Origin: VXNE01 sp963664635
Lineage (GTDB): Bacteria > Pseudomonadota > Gammaproteobacteria > Pseudomonadales > Azotimanducaceae
Assembly (NCBI GenBank): GCA_963664635.1
Contig: OY761542.1
Coordinates: 2,728,001-2,792,000 of the forward strand
Direction of reading: 5' to 3'
DNA length: 64,000 nt
How positions within the stretch are numbered: position 1 is the first letter of the stretch; each line of letters begins with the position of its first letter. A program made the position numbers and the translations under genes. The notes under the pieces were generated by a model. That model saw only the letters and a program-made list of their open reading frames with translations. It was not told the origin of the DNA and did no database searches. Shown here one piece after another: positions 50,289 to 59,135 of the stretch.

Positions 50289-51107
50289 ATGGACCGCTCT
50301 GGAGCCGTGCTCGACCATCCTGGCCTGTGGCGCGCCCGGCATCTCGTACGCGCCCGCACCCGCTCCGGTCATCCGACCGGATTCCCGCCGCTTGACGCAA
50401 TCCTGCACGACGGCGGCTGGCCGCCGGCCGGGCTGACCGAGTTCCTGTACGACACCCCGGGCGTCGGCGAGCTCCGCCTGCTGCTGCCGGCGCTCGCGCG
50501 CCTGAGCCATGCCGACGCCCGCTGGATTGCCTGGATCGCGCCGCCCTGCACGCCCTACGCTCCCGCACTGGCAAGCGCCGGCGTCGATCTGGACCGGGTG
50601 CTGCTGATCCATCCCCGAAACCGTCGCGAGGCCTTGTGGGCGACCGAACAGGCGCTCAGGAGCGGCGCGTCGAGCGCCGTGCTTGCCTGGCTCGACGAAT
50701 CCGGACTCGGCCCGACCGGCGTCCGGCGACTGCAGCTCGCGGCGAAACAGGGTCGTGCCTGGGCGAACCTGTTTCGGCCCCGCAAGGCGTCCGCGAGGCC
50801 GTCGATGGCGGAACTGCGCATCCTGCTCGACGACGAGCCGAGCGAACGTTGCGACCGGGTCGGGGTCACCGTGCTGAAACGCCGCGGCGGCTGGGCGACC
50901 ACGCGCCTGGTTCTCGAACTCGGTCGGGGCCCCTTCCCGAACGAATTCGAGTCGCTCGGGGACAGGATCGCATCCTGGCGGAGGAGCCTCGGGCGGAGCT
51001 TCGACAGTGCGCCAGTCCTGATCGATCGCCGTGGACTGCGCGGCATTCCGCCAGCGCCGCCAGCGCCGACAGCGCCAAAAGTGTCGACAGCGCAGCCGGG
51101 AGATTGA
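50289..51107 (+). CDS. imuA: ImuA, SOS mutasome accessory protein
   Basis: A 272-residue RecA/SulA-like protein of the ImuA family, which works with ImuB and DnaE2 in damage-induced mutagenesis. Features include HPTGFPPLDAILHDGGWPPAGLTEFLYDTPGVGELRLLLPAL, a degenerate RecA core, and IAPPCTPYAPALASAGVDL. The C-terminus is a short Pro/Ala repeat (PPAPPAPTAP). It starts at ATG 50289, and imuB begins one base after its stop. Confidence 0.9.
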   Translation: MDRSGAVLDHPGLWRARHLVRARTRSGHPTGFPPLDAILHDGGWPPAGLTEFLYDTPGVGELRLLLPALARLSHADARWIAWIAPPCTPYAPALASAGVDLDRVLLIHPRNRREALWATEQALRSGASSAVLAWLDESGLGPTGVRRLQLAAKQGRAWANLFRPRKASARPSMAELRILLDDEPSERCDRVGVTVLKRRGGWATTRLVLELGRGPFPNEFESLGDRIASWRRSLGRSFDSAPVLIDRRGLRGIPPAPPAPTAPKVSTAQPGD

Positions 51108-51108
51108 C

Positions 51109-52629
51109 GTGCTGTGGTTCGCAGTGCACTTCCCGCGTCTCGGGCTCGAGATATTCGAGCGCCGGCATCCGGACGAGACCGCTTCCCCGGCCGTGCTCGT
51201 GGAGGACGGCAGGGTGCGTCTGACGAATGCCCCGGCACGGCAGGCCGGCATCGTGCCCGGATCCTCGCTCGCCACCGCACACGGCGTCGCCGCCCGGCTC
51301 AGGCACTTCGAACGCGACCTCCCCGCCGAGCTCGAGCGGCTACACCGCCTGGCCGAGACTGCCTACCGCTACACCTCGCACGTCAGTGCCTGCGCCCCGG
51401 ACGGCCTGGTGCTCGACATGCACGGCAGCCGTGCTCTCTTCGATAACCTCTTCGACGGCATCGGCGCCGTCGCGGAAGACCTGGCGAGTCTCTTTGCCGA
51501 CATCGGGCATGCAGCGCGGATCGCGTTCGCACACACCCCCGCGGGGGCGCTGACGCTGGCGCGCGCCGGACAGCGCCCTGCCGTGGAGGGGCCGGTGCAC
51601 GCCGCGGCGCTGGAAGCCCTGCATGGCGTACCCCTCGCCTGTACCGAGATCGCGCCGCGCAACGTGGAACGGTTGGCGAACATGGGCATAGTCCGCATCG
51701 GACAACTGCTGGCGCTGCCGCGGGACGAACTCGGGGCGCGTTTCGGTCCGGCGCTCCAGGATTGCCTCTCGCGCCTGACCGGCGAAACCTCCGATCCGCG
51801 CACCCCGATCGTCCCCCGCGAGTCGTTCGCGTCCGCCGTGCACCTCATCGAAGCCATTTCGAACAAGCAGACGCTGCTGTTTCCCATGCGCCGCCTGACC
51901 GCCGAACTGGCGGCATGGCTGGGCGCAAGACAGCTCGGCGCAATGCGTCTCGTGTGGGGATTCCACCCGCTGCACGGCGCGCCATGCCACGTCGAGACCC
52001 GGTTCGCGAGTCCTCGCGCGGACGCCCGGGGAATCCTGGAAATCGCCCGGCTGCGCCTGGAGCAGGCCGACCTGCCGGAAGAGACGATGAGCATCGAACT
52101 GGCCGCCGCGGAAACCGCGCCGCGCGCGAGTGCCGCCGGCGGGCTGTTCGCAACCGAGGCCGGAACCGGGCTCGGAACTGGAGCAGCAACCGGAGAAAGC
52201 CATCCCGCCGCGCCCATGGAGCTCGTGGACGCGATCGAGGCACGGCTCGGCGATGCCGCCCTGCGCTGCCTGGCGTTGGCGGACGACCATCGCCCGGAGC
52301 GCGCCTGGACGTCGCGGCGTCCGGGACGCAAGCCCGGCGGAGTCTCCCGCATGCCGACGGAGGTCTCCGCGGCACCTGGACGGCGTCCACTCTGGTTCTT
52401 CGATCCCCCGCGTCCGGTCCGCATCCATCGCTTCCGCCTCCTTGCCGGCCCGGAGCGCATCGAATCGGGATGGTGGGACGACGCCGTCGCGCGCGACTAT
52501 TACGTCGCCCTCGGGGAGGACGGCGCCCAGTGCTGGCTGTTCCACACGCGCGGAAGTGCCCGTCCGCGGCGTCGCGGCGTCGACAGCCGATCCGATGACG
52601 GCTGGTTCCTGCATGGCTACTTTTCCTGA
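51109..52629 (+). CDS. imuB: ImuB, catalytically inactive Y-family polymerase homologue
   Basis: A 506-residue Y-family-like scaffold that links DnaE2 to the sliding clamp. The N-terminus reads VLWFAVHFPRLGLEIFERR, where active Y-family enzymes have an Asp-containing DMDAFF-type motif, so the catalytic acids are absent as expected for ImuB. ANMGIVRIGQLLALPRDELGARFG is the helix-hairpin region. GTG 51109 has GGGAG upstream. Its end overlaps dnaE2 by 17 bp. Confidence 0.92.
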   Translation: MLWFAVHFPRLGLEIFERRHPDETASPAVLVEDGRVRLTNAPARQAGIVPGSSLATAHGVAARLRHFERDLPAELERLHRLAETAYRYTSHVSACAPDGLVLDMHGSRALFDNLFDGIGAVAEDLASLFADIGHAARIAFAHTPAGALTLARAGQRPAVEGPVHAAALEALHGVPLACTEIAPRNVERLANMGIVRIGQLLALPRDELGARFGPALQDCLSRLTGETSDPRTPIVPRESFASAVHLIEAISNKQTLLFPMRRLTAELAAWLGARQLGAMRLVWGFHPLHGAPCHVETRFASPRADARGILEIARLRLEQADLPEETMSIELAAAETAPRASAAGGLFATEAGTGLGTGAATGESHPAAPMELVDAIEARLGDAALRCLALADDHRPERAWTSRRPGRKPGGVSRMPTEVSAAPGRRPLWFFDPPRPVRIHRFRLLAGPERIESGWWDDAVARDYYVALGEDGAQCWLFHTRGSARPRRRGVDSRSDDGWFLHGYFS

Positions 52630-55600
52630 GCTCCCTGCGTCGCCGAACGCGCGGGACGCCACGGGGGCGGCCCGCGCAGGTCTTGTCGAGGGGACGTTCG
52701 CCGAGCTGCACGCGATCTCGAACTTCAGCTTCCTGCGCGGCGCCTCGCATCCCGAGGAACTCGTCCGGCAGGCATGGACGCTCGGGTATTCCGCGATCGC
52801 GATCACCGACGAATGCTCGCTTGCCGGCGTGGTTCGCGCCCACGTGGCGGCACGGGAATGCTCCGCACAGGAGGCGGGAGGAAGCGGCATCAAGCTCATC
52901 GTCGGAGCCGGGTTCCGGCTTGCCGCGCAGGACGGTCCGGACGCCGCGGCGACCGTGCGCCTCGTGCTGCTCGCGCCCACGAGACAGGCCTATGGACAGC
53001 TTTCGGAGTTCATTACCCGGGGACGGCGCCGCAGCCCGAAAGGGGAGTACGCCCTGGGGCTCGACGACCTGCTCCCCGACGACAGCGGCTATCCCGGCGT
53101 CGGGGACTGCCTGGCGCTGTGGATCCCCGCGTTGGCGCCGATCGGCGATCTCCTCGAGGAAGGAAGGCGCCTGAAAGCCCTGCTGCCGCACCTGTGGATC
53201 GCGCTCGAGGTCTTCCTGGAGCCATCGGACCTCGACCGGACCGCCAACGCCCTGACGCTCTCGACACGGCTTGAGCTCCCCATCGTGGCCAGCAACGACG
53301 TGCACATGCACGTCGCGGGACGGAAGCCCCTGCAGGATGTCGTCAGCGCGGTCCGGCTGCGGACCACGGTCGCGGAACTCGGTACGCAGGCGCATGCCAA
53401 CCGCGAACGCTGCCTGCGCTCCCTCGACTGCCTGGCGGGACTCTATCCGCGGGAAATGCTCGAGGAGTCCGTCGCCATCGCCGACCGCTGCAGCTTCTCG
53501 CTCGACGAATTGCGCTACGAGTACCCGGAGGAACTCGTGCCGGAGGGCCGCACGCCCGGAGAACACCTGCGCCGGCTGACGTTCGACGGCGCCCGGGAGC
53601 GCTGGCCGGACGGCGTGCCGGAGGACGTCGCCGAACTCATCGAGAAAGAGCTCGAACTCATAGCGAAGCTCTCCTACGAGTACTACTTTCTGACCGTCCA
53701 CGACATCGTCCGGCATGCGCGGACGCTCGGCATCCTCTGCCAGGGCCGCGGCTCCGCCGCCAACTCGGCCGTGTGCTACTGCCTGCGCATCACCGAAGTC
53801 GACCCGTCGCGCATGCACCTCCTGTTCGAGCGTTTCGTATCCGCGGAGCGCGACGAGCCGCCGGACATCGACGTGGACTTCGAGCACGAGCGGCGCGAGG
53901 AGGTCATCCAGTACATCTACGGCCGCTACGGCCGCGACCGCGCGGCGCTCGCCGCCACCCTGATCACCTACCGTCCGCGCAGCGCCATCCGGGACGTCGG
54001 CGGCGCCCTCGGGCTCGACGCCGGTCTCGTCGACGCGCTGGCGAAGTCGATGGCCTGGTGGGACGGCCGCGACGCCGTCGATGCGCGCCTGCGCGCCTGC
54101 GGACTCGACCCGGACAGCCGCGTCGCGCGCCAGTTCCTGTTTCTCGTCAACGAGATCCTCGGCTTCCCGCGCCACCTGTCGCAACATGTCGGCGGCTTCG
54201 TGATCTCGAAAGGCCCCCTCCCCCGGCTCGTCCCGATCGAGAACGCCGCCATGGCGGACCGCACCGTCATCCAGTGGGACAAGGACGACCTCGAATCCCT
54301 CGGACTTCTGAAGGTCGACGTGCTCGGGCTCGGCATGCTGACGGCGATCCGCAAGACCCTGGATCTCGTCAACGACGTTCGGGGGCATCGCGCGGCCGGC
54401 GCCGAGCTCACCGTCGCGGACATTCCGCCGGAAGATCCCCTTACCTACGCGATGCTGCAGAACGCCGACAGCGTGGGCGTCTTCCAGGTGGAGTCCCGCG
54501 CGCAGATGAGCATGCTGCCGCGGCTCAGGCCGGAGAACTTCTACGACCTGGTCATCGAGGTGGCGATCGTCCGTCCCGGGCCCATCCAGGGGAACATGGT
54601 GCATCCCTACCTGCGCCGCCGCCAGGGCCTCGAACCGGTCAGCTACTCGAGCGAGGGCGTGCGCGAGGTGCTCGAGCGCACCCTGGGAGTGCCGATCTTC
54701 CAGGAACAGGTGATCGAGCTCGCCATGGTGGCGGCCGGGTTTTCCGGCGGCGAAGCCGACCGTCTCCGGCGCGCCATGGCGGCGTGGAAGCGGCGCGGCG
54801 GACTCGAGCACTTCGAGCAGAAACTCGTCGACGGCATGCTCGAGCGCGGCCACGACCGCGAGTTCGCCGAGCGCATCTTCCAGCAGATCAAGGGTTTCGG
54901 CGAATACGGCTTTCCGGAGTCGCACGCCGCGAGTTTCGCTTTGCTGGTCTATGTCTCCGCCTGGCTCAAGCGCCACGAGACGAGCGCCTTCTTCTGCGGC
55001 CTGCTGAACAGCCTGCCGATGGGTTTCTACACGCCCTCGCAGCTACTGCAGGACGCCGTTGCCCACGGCATCGAGGTGCGCGAGGTCGACGTGCAGAAGA
55101 GCGGCTGGGACTATCGTCTCGAGCCCGGGAGTCCGGAACACGCGTGCGAGGGGCGCCTGCGGTTCCCGGAGCCGGTAATGCCGCAACCCGCCATTCGCGT
55201 CGGCATGCGCCAGATCAAGGGTCTCTCCGAGGAAGTGGCGGACCAGGTCGCCGCCGCCCAGCCGTTCGCGGACATCGGCGATCTCGGACGCCGCGCGCGG
55301 CTCTCCCGGCAGGACCTCGATTTCCTGGCGCGCGCCGGCGCACTCAAGGGCCTCGCCGGGCATCGCCACCAGGCCCATTGGGACGCCGCGGGCGTGGACG
55401 ACCCGAGCGCGATCTGGCGCGCCGCGGAAGCGCACGCGCCCTACCGCACCCGCGCCCGCCTCGAACGCCCCGGTTCCGGCGACGACCTGATCGCGGACTA
55501 CCGCTACCTCGGCCTCACCCTCGGCCCGCACCCGATGTCGCTGCTGCGCGAAGATCCGGCGCTGCGCAACTGCAGGACCGCGTCCGACCTCCTCGAATGC

Positions 55601-55915
55601 CGACCGAACCAGTTCGTCCGCGTCGCGGGCATCGTGACGTGCCGGCAACGCCCCGGCTCGGCGACGGGCGTCGTCTTCATGACCCTGGAGGACGAGACCG
55701 GCAACAGCAACATCATCGTCTGGAACTCCGTGCTCACCCGCTACCGCGCCGAACTCCTGCAGGGCCGGCTGCTCGCGATCAAGGGCGTGGTCGAACGCGA
55801 GCGGTCGGTCATCCACGTGGTGGCCGGCGAGGTGCGCGACCTGACCGACCGGCTGGCGGGGCTGTCGACGCGGGCGGATACCATGGAGTCGTTCACAAGC
55901 CGGAATTTCCATTGA
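52613..55915 (+). CDS. dnaE2: Error-prone DNA polymerase DnaE2 (ImuC)
   Basis: A 1100-residue C-family polymerase for translesion synthesis. It has an N-terminal PHP domain (FAELHAISNFSFLRGASHPEELV), polymerase motifs LCQGRGSAANSAVCYCL and the catalytic PPDIDVDFEHERREEVIQY, KVDVLGLGMLTAI, VFQVESRAQMSMLPRL and a C-terminal OB fold (FVRVAGIVTCRQRPGSATGV). The length is typical of DnaE2. ATG 52613 overlaps the imuB end, so translation is coupled. Confidence 0.96.
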   Translation: MATFPELPASPNARDATGAARAGLVEGTFAELHAISNFSFLRGASHPEELVRQAWTLGYSAIAITDECSLAGVVRAHVAARECSAQEAGGSGIKLIVGAGFRLAAQDGPDAAATVRLVLLAPTRQAYGQLSEFITRGRRRSPKGEYALGLDDLLPDDSGYPGVGDCLALWIPALAPIGDLLEEGRRLKALLPHLWIALEVFLEPSDLDRTANALTLSTRLELPIVASNDVHMHVAGRKPLQDVVSAVRLRTTVAELGTQAHANRERCLRSLDCLAGLYPREMLEESVAIADRCSFSLDELRYEYPEELVPEGRTPGEHLRRLTFDGARERWPDGVPEDVAELIEKELELIAKLSYEYYFLTVHDIVRHARTLGILCQGRGSAANSAVCYCLRITEVDPSRMHLLFERFVSAERDEPPDIDVDFEHERREEVIQYIYGRYGRDRAALAATLITYRPRSAIRDVGGALGLDAGLVDALAKSMAWWDGRDAVDARLRACGLDPDSRVARQFLFLVNEILGFPRHLSQHVGGFVISKGPLPRLVPIENAAMADRTVIQWDKDDLESLGLLKVDVLGLGMLTAIRKTLDLVNDVRGHRAAGAELTVADIPPEDPLTYAMLQNADSVGVFQVESRAQMSMLPRLRPENFYDLVIEVAIVRPGPIQGNMVHPYLRRRQGLEPVSYSSEGVREVLERTLGVPIFQEQVIELAMVAAGFSGGEADRLRRAMAAWKRRGGLEHFEQKLVDGMLERGHDREFAERIFQQIKGFGEYGFPESHAASFALLVYVSAWLKRHETSAFFCGLLNSLPMGFYTPSQLLQDAVAHGIEVREVDVQKSGWDYRLEPGSPEHACEGRLRFPEPVMPQPAIRVGMRQIKGLSEEVADQVAAAQPFADIGDLGRRARLSRQDLDFLARAGALKGLAGHRHQAHWDAAGVDDPSAIWRAAEAHAPYRTRARLERPGSGDDLIADYRYLGLTLGPHPMSLLREDPALRNCRTASDLLECRPNQFVRVAGIVTCRQRPGSATGVVFMTLEDETGNSNIIVWNSVLTRYRAELLQGRLLAIKGVVERERSVIHVVAGEVRDLTDRLAGLSTRADTMESFTSRNFH

Positions 55916-55995
55916 GGCGGACCGAAGGAGGGCATCCGCGTCTACCTGCGGCGCAAGCATGCGCGGGGCCCCATGCTACGATGCTCAACCCCCGC

Positions 55996-56083
55996 GGAGG
56001 GGTGGCTGAGCGGTCGAAAGCGCTGGTCTTGAAAACCGGTGAGGGTAACGCCTCCCAGGGTTCGAATCCCTGCCCCTCCGCCA
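55996..56083 (+). tRNA. tRNA-Ser (anticodon TGA), CCA encoded
   Basis: The 7-bp acceptor stem GGAGGGG/CCCCTCC, the D-arm TGGCTGAGCGG, an anticodon loop CTTGAAA with TGA, the long class-II variable arm (GAGGGTAACGCCTC), the T-loop GGTTCGAATCC and an encoded CCA end at 56081-56083 are all present. No second copy of the 3' end is seen within the following 2 kb, so no clear att repeat exists. Confidence 0.97.
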
Positions 56084-56099
56084 AAGCCGTTCCGAATAA

Positions 56100-56130
56100 A
56101 TGTGCATTTTGGACCGCCCAAAATGCACAT
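56100..56130. terminator. Strong 13-bp stem-loop after tRNA-Ser
   Basis: ATGTGCATTTTGG (56100-56112) pairs perfectly with its reverse complement at 56118-56130 around a 5-nt loop. It sits 16 bp past the tRNA and may act as its terminator, though no T-tract follows. The rest of the gap to the next gene (56131-56362) holds a 11-bp direct duplication (TTCGCCGCGAC at 56282 and 56293) and a TATACT -10-like hexamer at 56325-56330. Confidence 0.5.
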
Positions 56131-56362
56131 CGGCTGCCTGATCCGCTCGTAAGTTACTGAAATACGGTTCCGTCCGAAAGGCGCTGCAACTGGCCAGATG
56201 CAATGGTGCACTTCGGGGGATGCAGCGCTTCTCGCATGATCGCCCGGTCGAGCAAGGGGCAGCAGCGGGCTAATGGGCCTGTTCGCCGCGACTTCGCCGC
56301 GACAAGGCGGGCTATGCGGCGCGGTATACTGCACATGTGATGGCGACGCTGGGTGCGCGGCG

Positions 56363-57757
56363 ATGCGGGACTTGTTCGAGTACGTCGCGCGGACAGAACT
56401 GCCACGGGCGAAGCGGCGAGCCATCCGCGCGCACTGGCGGGGAGGCAAGTTCGGGAGCATATTCCCGGCCGGCTCGAGCGCCGGACCGCAACTACTCGTT
56501 GGCCGCGAGACGCACATCGCGCGCCTGAACGCGCTCGGGCACGAATTGCTGCGGAACCGCGCCGACGAGGAAGCTCGCATCATCGGGGTCGCCCTGTACG
56601 GTCCGCGCGGCACCGGCAAGACCGTGTTGCTGTCCGCCCTCAAGCGCACGCTGACGGAGCCGCGCGGTGGGGCCGCCACATCGGTCGACATATCCGGCGA
56701 AAGCGCCCCCGCCGACCCGAGGGAGGTGGCGGAACTGATCTCCTCCATGTCCCCCACTCGGGGCGGCGAGTGGGAGGGGAAAATCGAGGCGTCAGGCGCG
56801 ATGGCAGGCCTCGCCAAGGTCAAGGCCGGCGTCTCCCGGAAGCCCGGGGGCCCCGCCCCCGCCCCGATGGACATCTCGAGCGCCCTGACCGCGCTATCCG
56901 ACGCGGACGGCGGCAAGCCGGTGCTGGTCACCATGGACGAGGCACACGCCGCCCCCCCAGAGGCACTGGGCGCGCTATTGAATGCCGCCCAGGTCTTGAA
57001 CGGCAAGGGTGTCCCCGTCGCGGTCGCGCTGGCCGGCACGCCCGATCTGGTGGATGCCTTGAGCGACGCGAAGGCCACGCGGTTCATGGACCGCGCGCCG
57101 AGGGAGCGCCTGGTCCCGGTGGGCAACCTCACCGCGGCCGACTGCGCGGCGACGGTCGCCGCACCGCTCGACGCGCTGGAACTGAAATTCGACCCGGCGG
57201 CGCTCGCCGCCGCCGCCGAATGGTGTCGGGGCAGCCCTTATTTCAGCCAGGTGCTCGGGCTTGTCGCGCTGGAGAATGCGTCCGAAGGGCACGTGGACTT
57301 CGCCGCCGGCGGGGCGGTGGAAAGAGCGTTCCGCGCCCAGGCCGAACAGCGCTATGTGCGAGCATGGCGCGACCTTGAGAAACGGGGCATGACGACGTGC
57401 GCCAGGCAACTGGGGGCGCTATGGCGGTGGGGCGGAGAAGCGCCGCAGCGTCGCATCTCCAGGTCCCGGGTCGATAACTCCGTGCGGTCCGGCCTGCGCC
57501 ACCCGATGAATCCGGAGGCTCCCCGCCCGGACGCCGCCGAAGCGCTGTCCCACTTCGAGCACTTGGGGCTGCTGTGGCAACCCTCCGGGGGCATCGACGA
57601 CGACTGGGAACTCGGCCTGCCGAGCTTCTTCGACTACGTCGAGGCGCGGTTTCGGGACCCCGGGCACGAGGAGGAACACGCCGTGCTTGCCGCCTTGGAC
57701 GCGGACCTGCGCGAGAAGGTTCTGCCGCACCCGACCGGCGCGGGGGCTGCCCCCTAG
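56363..57757 (+). CDS. Orc1/Cdc6-like AAA+ ATPase of unknown function
   Basis: A 464-residue STAND/Orc-type AAA+ protein. The N-terminal helix (MRDLFEYVARTELPRAKRRAI) leads to a bait-like LLVGRETHIARLNALGHEL, Walker A LYGPRGTGKTVLLSALK, Walker B PVLVTMDEAHAAPP and a sensor region (VALAGTPDLVDALSDA). The C-terminal half looks like a winged-helix segment, ending near LPSFFDYVEARFRDPGHEEEH. It lies directly beside tRNA-Ser, a common integration spot. Its stop codon lies inside the inverted repeat of a MITE, so the last residues may not be original. ATG 56273 is an alternative start. Confidence 0.72.
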   Translation: MRDLFEYVARTELPRAKRRAIRAHWRGGKFGSIFPAGSSAGPQLLVGRETHIARLNALGHELLRNRADEEARIIGVALYGPRGTGKTVLLSALKRTLTEPRGGAATSVDISGESAPADPREVAELISSMSPTRGGEWEGKIEASGAMAGLAKVKAGVSRKPGGPAPAPMDISSALTALSDADGGKPVLVTMDEAHAAPPEALGALLNAAQVLNGKGVPVAVALAGTPDLVDALSDAKATRFMDRAPRERLVPVGNLTAADCAATVAAPLDALELKFDPAALAAAAEWCRGSPYFSQVLGLVALENASEGHVDFAAGGAVERAFRAQAEQRYVRAWRDLEKRGMTTCARQLGALWRWGGEAPQRRISRSRVDNSVRSGLRHPMNPEAPRPDAAEALSHFEHLGLLWQPSGGIDDDWELGLPSFFDYVEARFRDPGHEEEHAVLAALDADLREKVLPHPTGAGAAP

Positions 57758-58001
57758 CCCGCATTTCTCACCAGGGGCCGTGATGATCGCGGAGGATTTT
57801 GGCCGCGTGCGCGTGCTCGCGACCGAGAGCATAGCGGGGCCTACGGTTGAGGGAGCATGTGCGCGCACGCGGCCAAAAGACCCGCGAGGGCGCGGCCAGC
57901 GCAGTCCGTACTTGGCGCGATCACTTGGCATCGTAGTCAACTACTTGAAACCCAAGAGCCTTTTGACGCCGACTAGCGGCCTGGTGAGAAATGCGGGCTA
58001 G
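57754..58001. mobile_element. 248-bp MITE with nested perfect inverted repeats
   Basis: The ends are perfect 22-bp inverted repeats (57754-57775 and 57980-58001), starting CTAGCCCGCATTTCTCACC on the left. CTAG at both ends may be a 4-bp target duplication around an 18-bp terminal repeat, as IS1380-type elements make. Inside is a second perfect inverted repeat of 17 bp (TTTTGGCCGCGTGCGCG, 57797-57813 and 57862-57878). No transposase is encoded. It fills most of the 365-bp gap to cobO; the remaining 58002-58122 shows no cobalamin riboswitch that I can recognise. Confidence 0.85.
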
Positions 58002-58122
58002 AATCAAGGCGGCCTGCTCGGCCGGCGGCACCAAAGGCGCGCGATTTCGCGGTGTCGATGGATTTTGGTGGCATCATGGCACTTCCTTCAGACCGGCCGA
58101 GGCCGTACAGGAAGACCGTGCA

Positions 58123-58725
58123 ATGACCGATGCCAGCGCGCACGCCGAGAGAATGAAGGTCCAGCAGGCTGCCCACCGCAAGCGGGTCAAGGCATCGTCC
58201 GTCCCGGACCGGGGACTGGTCCTGGTCTACACCGGCGAGGGCAAGGGCAAGTCCAGTTCCGCCTTCGGCGTGATCGTCCGCGCGCTCGGCTGGGGCCAGC
58301 GGGTGGGCGTGGTGCAGTTCATCAAGGGCACGTGGAAGACGGGCGAACGCCAGTTCTTCTCGAAGTTCGAGGAGCAACTGGACTGGCACACCATGGGCGA
58401 GGGGTTCACCTGGGACACCCAGGATCTCGAGCGCGACACCCACACGGCCCGGCGGGCATTCGACAAGGCCCGGGAGATGCTCGAGAGCGGCGATTACGAC
58501 CTGGTGGTTCTGGATGAGATAAACATCGCGTTGCGCTACGACTATCTGTCCGAAGGCGCTGTCATCGAGGGACTGGAGGCAAGATCCCCGCGCTCCAGCG
58601 TCATCCTGACCGGGCGGGATGCAAAGCCGGGCATCTGCGAATACGCCGATCTCGTCAGCGAAATGCGCGCCGTCAAGCATCCCTTCGACGCGGGCATCAA
58701 GGCCGTTCGCGGCATCGATTTCTAG
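58123..58725 (+). CDS. cobO: Cob(I)yrinic acid a,c-diamide adenosyltransferase
   Basis: A 200-residue BtuR/CobO-type enzyme that adds the adenosyl group to reduced corrinoids. The altered P-loop is YTGEGKGKSSSAFGVIVRALG, followed by VVQFIKGTWKTGERQFF, the Trp/Thr region FTWDTQDLERD and VVLDEINIALRYDYL. The length is normal. ATG 58123 is 121 bp past the MITE. No other cobalamin genes are nearby, so it may serve B12 salvage. Confidence 0.94.
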   Translation: MTDASAHAERMKVQQAAHRKRVKASSVPDRGLVLVYTGEGKGKSSSAFGVIVRALGWGQRVGVVQFIKGTWKTGERQFFSKFEEQLDWHTMGEGFTWDTQDLERDTHTARRAFDKAREMLESGDYDLVVLDEINIALRYDYLSEGAVIEGLEARSPRSSVILTGRDAKPGICEYADLVSEMRAVKHPFDAGIKAVRGIDF

Positions 58726-58791
58726 CCAGTCACACCTCTCCCACCGCACGGGCAATTCCCCATCCGGCCGGGCATGCGGCCACTCATCGAA

Positions 58792-59124
58792 TCATCGGGC
58801 CTCCACGATGCTGGACAACGCCACCTTGCCGTCCGTCCGACCGTCCGCGGCATCCAGGTGCGGGAGATCGGCCGCCACGATCAGGTACGCAACGCCATCG
58901 CCGCCGCCCGCCCAGTCTTCGGTGCCAAGCAGGAAGTCACCGAGACCGTCTCCGTCCACATCCCCGGTGGCGGCGACGACGGCGCTCGAGGACCGAGACT
59001 TGTCTTCGATCAGGAACTGCAGCGAGTGGCCCGTGGTGGCCGCTTCCCCAAGCGACGAGACTTCCGCGGGGACTTCGACGAACAGCGATCCCGAGACGAC
59101 GTAAGCCATCGGTCTCGTCTGCAC
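58792..59124 (-). pseudogene. Fragment of an FG-GAP repeat protein
   Basis: A 110-residue open frame with one recognisable FG-GAP/integrin-alpha repeat (VVAATGDVDGDGLGDFLLGTEDWAGGGDGVAYLIV). Proteins with such repeats are normally several hundred residues, exported and calcium-binding. This piece has no signal peptide and no partner repeats, so it is probably the remnant of a larger gene. It sits just downstream of the inositol-phosphate synthase gene. Nothing else is seen in the 410-bp gap around it. Confidence 0.5.
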
Positions 59125-59135
59125 CGAGTCCGCCG

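Noticed and set aside
51845..54976. Minus-strand frame of over 1000 residues across imuB and dnaE2
   Set aside because: A shadow of two confirmed genes in GC-rich DNA; no recognisable domain or ribosome site.
55996..58001. Integrative element with att sites at tRNA-Ser
   Set aside because: No duplicate of the tRNA 3' end and no integrase were found in the interval, so only an integration-prone location can be claimed.
58002..58122. Cobalamin riboswitch upstream of cobO
   Set aside because: I looked for the conserved B12-box core and found no match; the gap is mostly MITE plus an ordinary leader.
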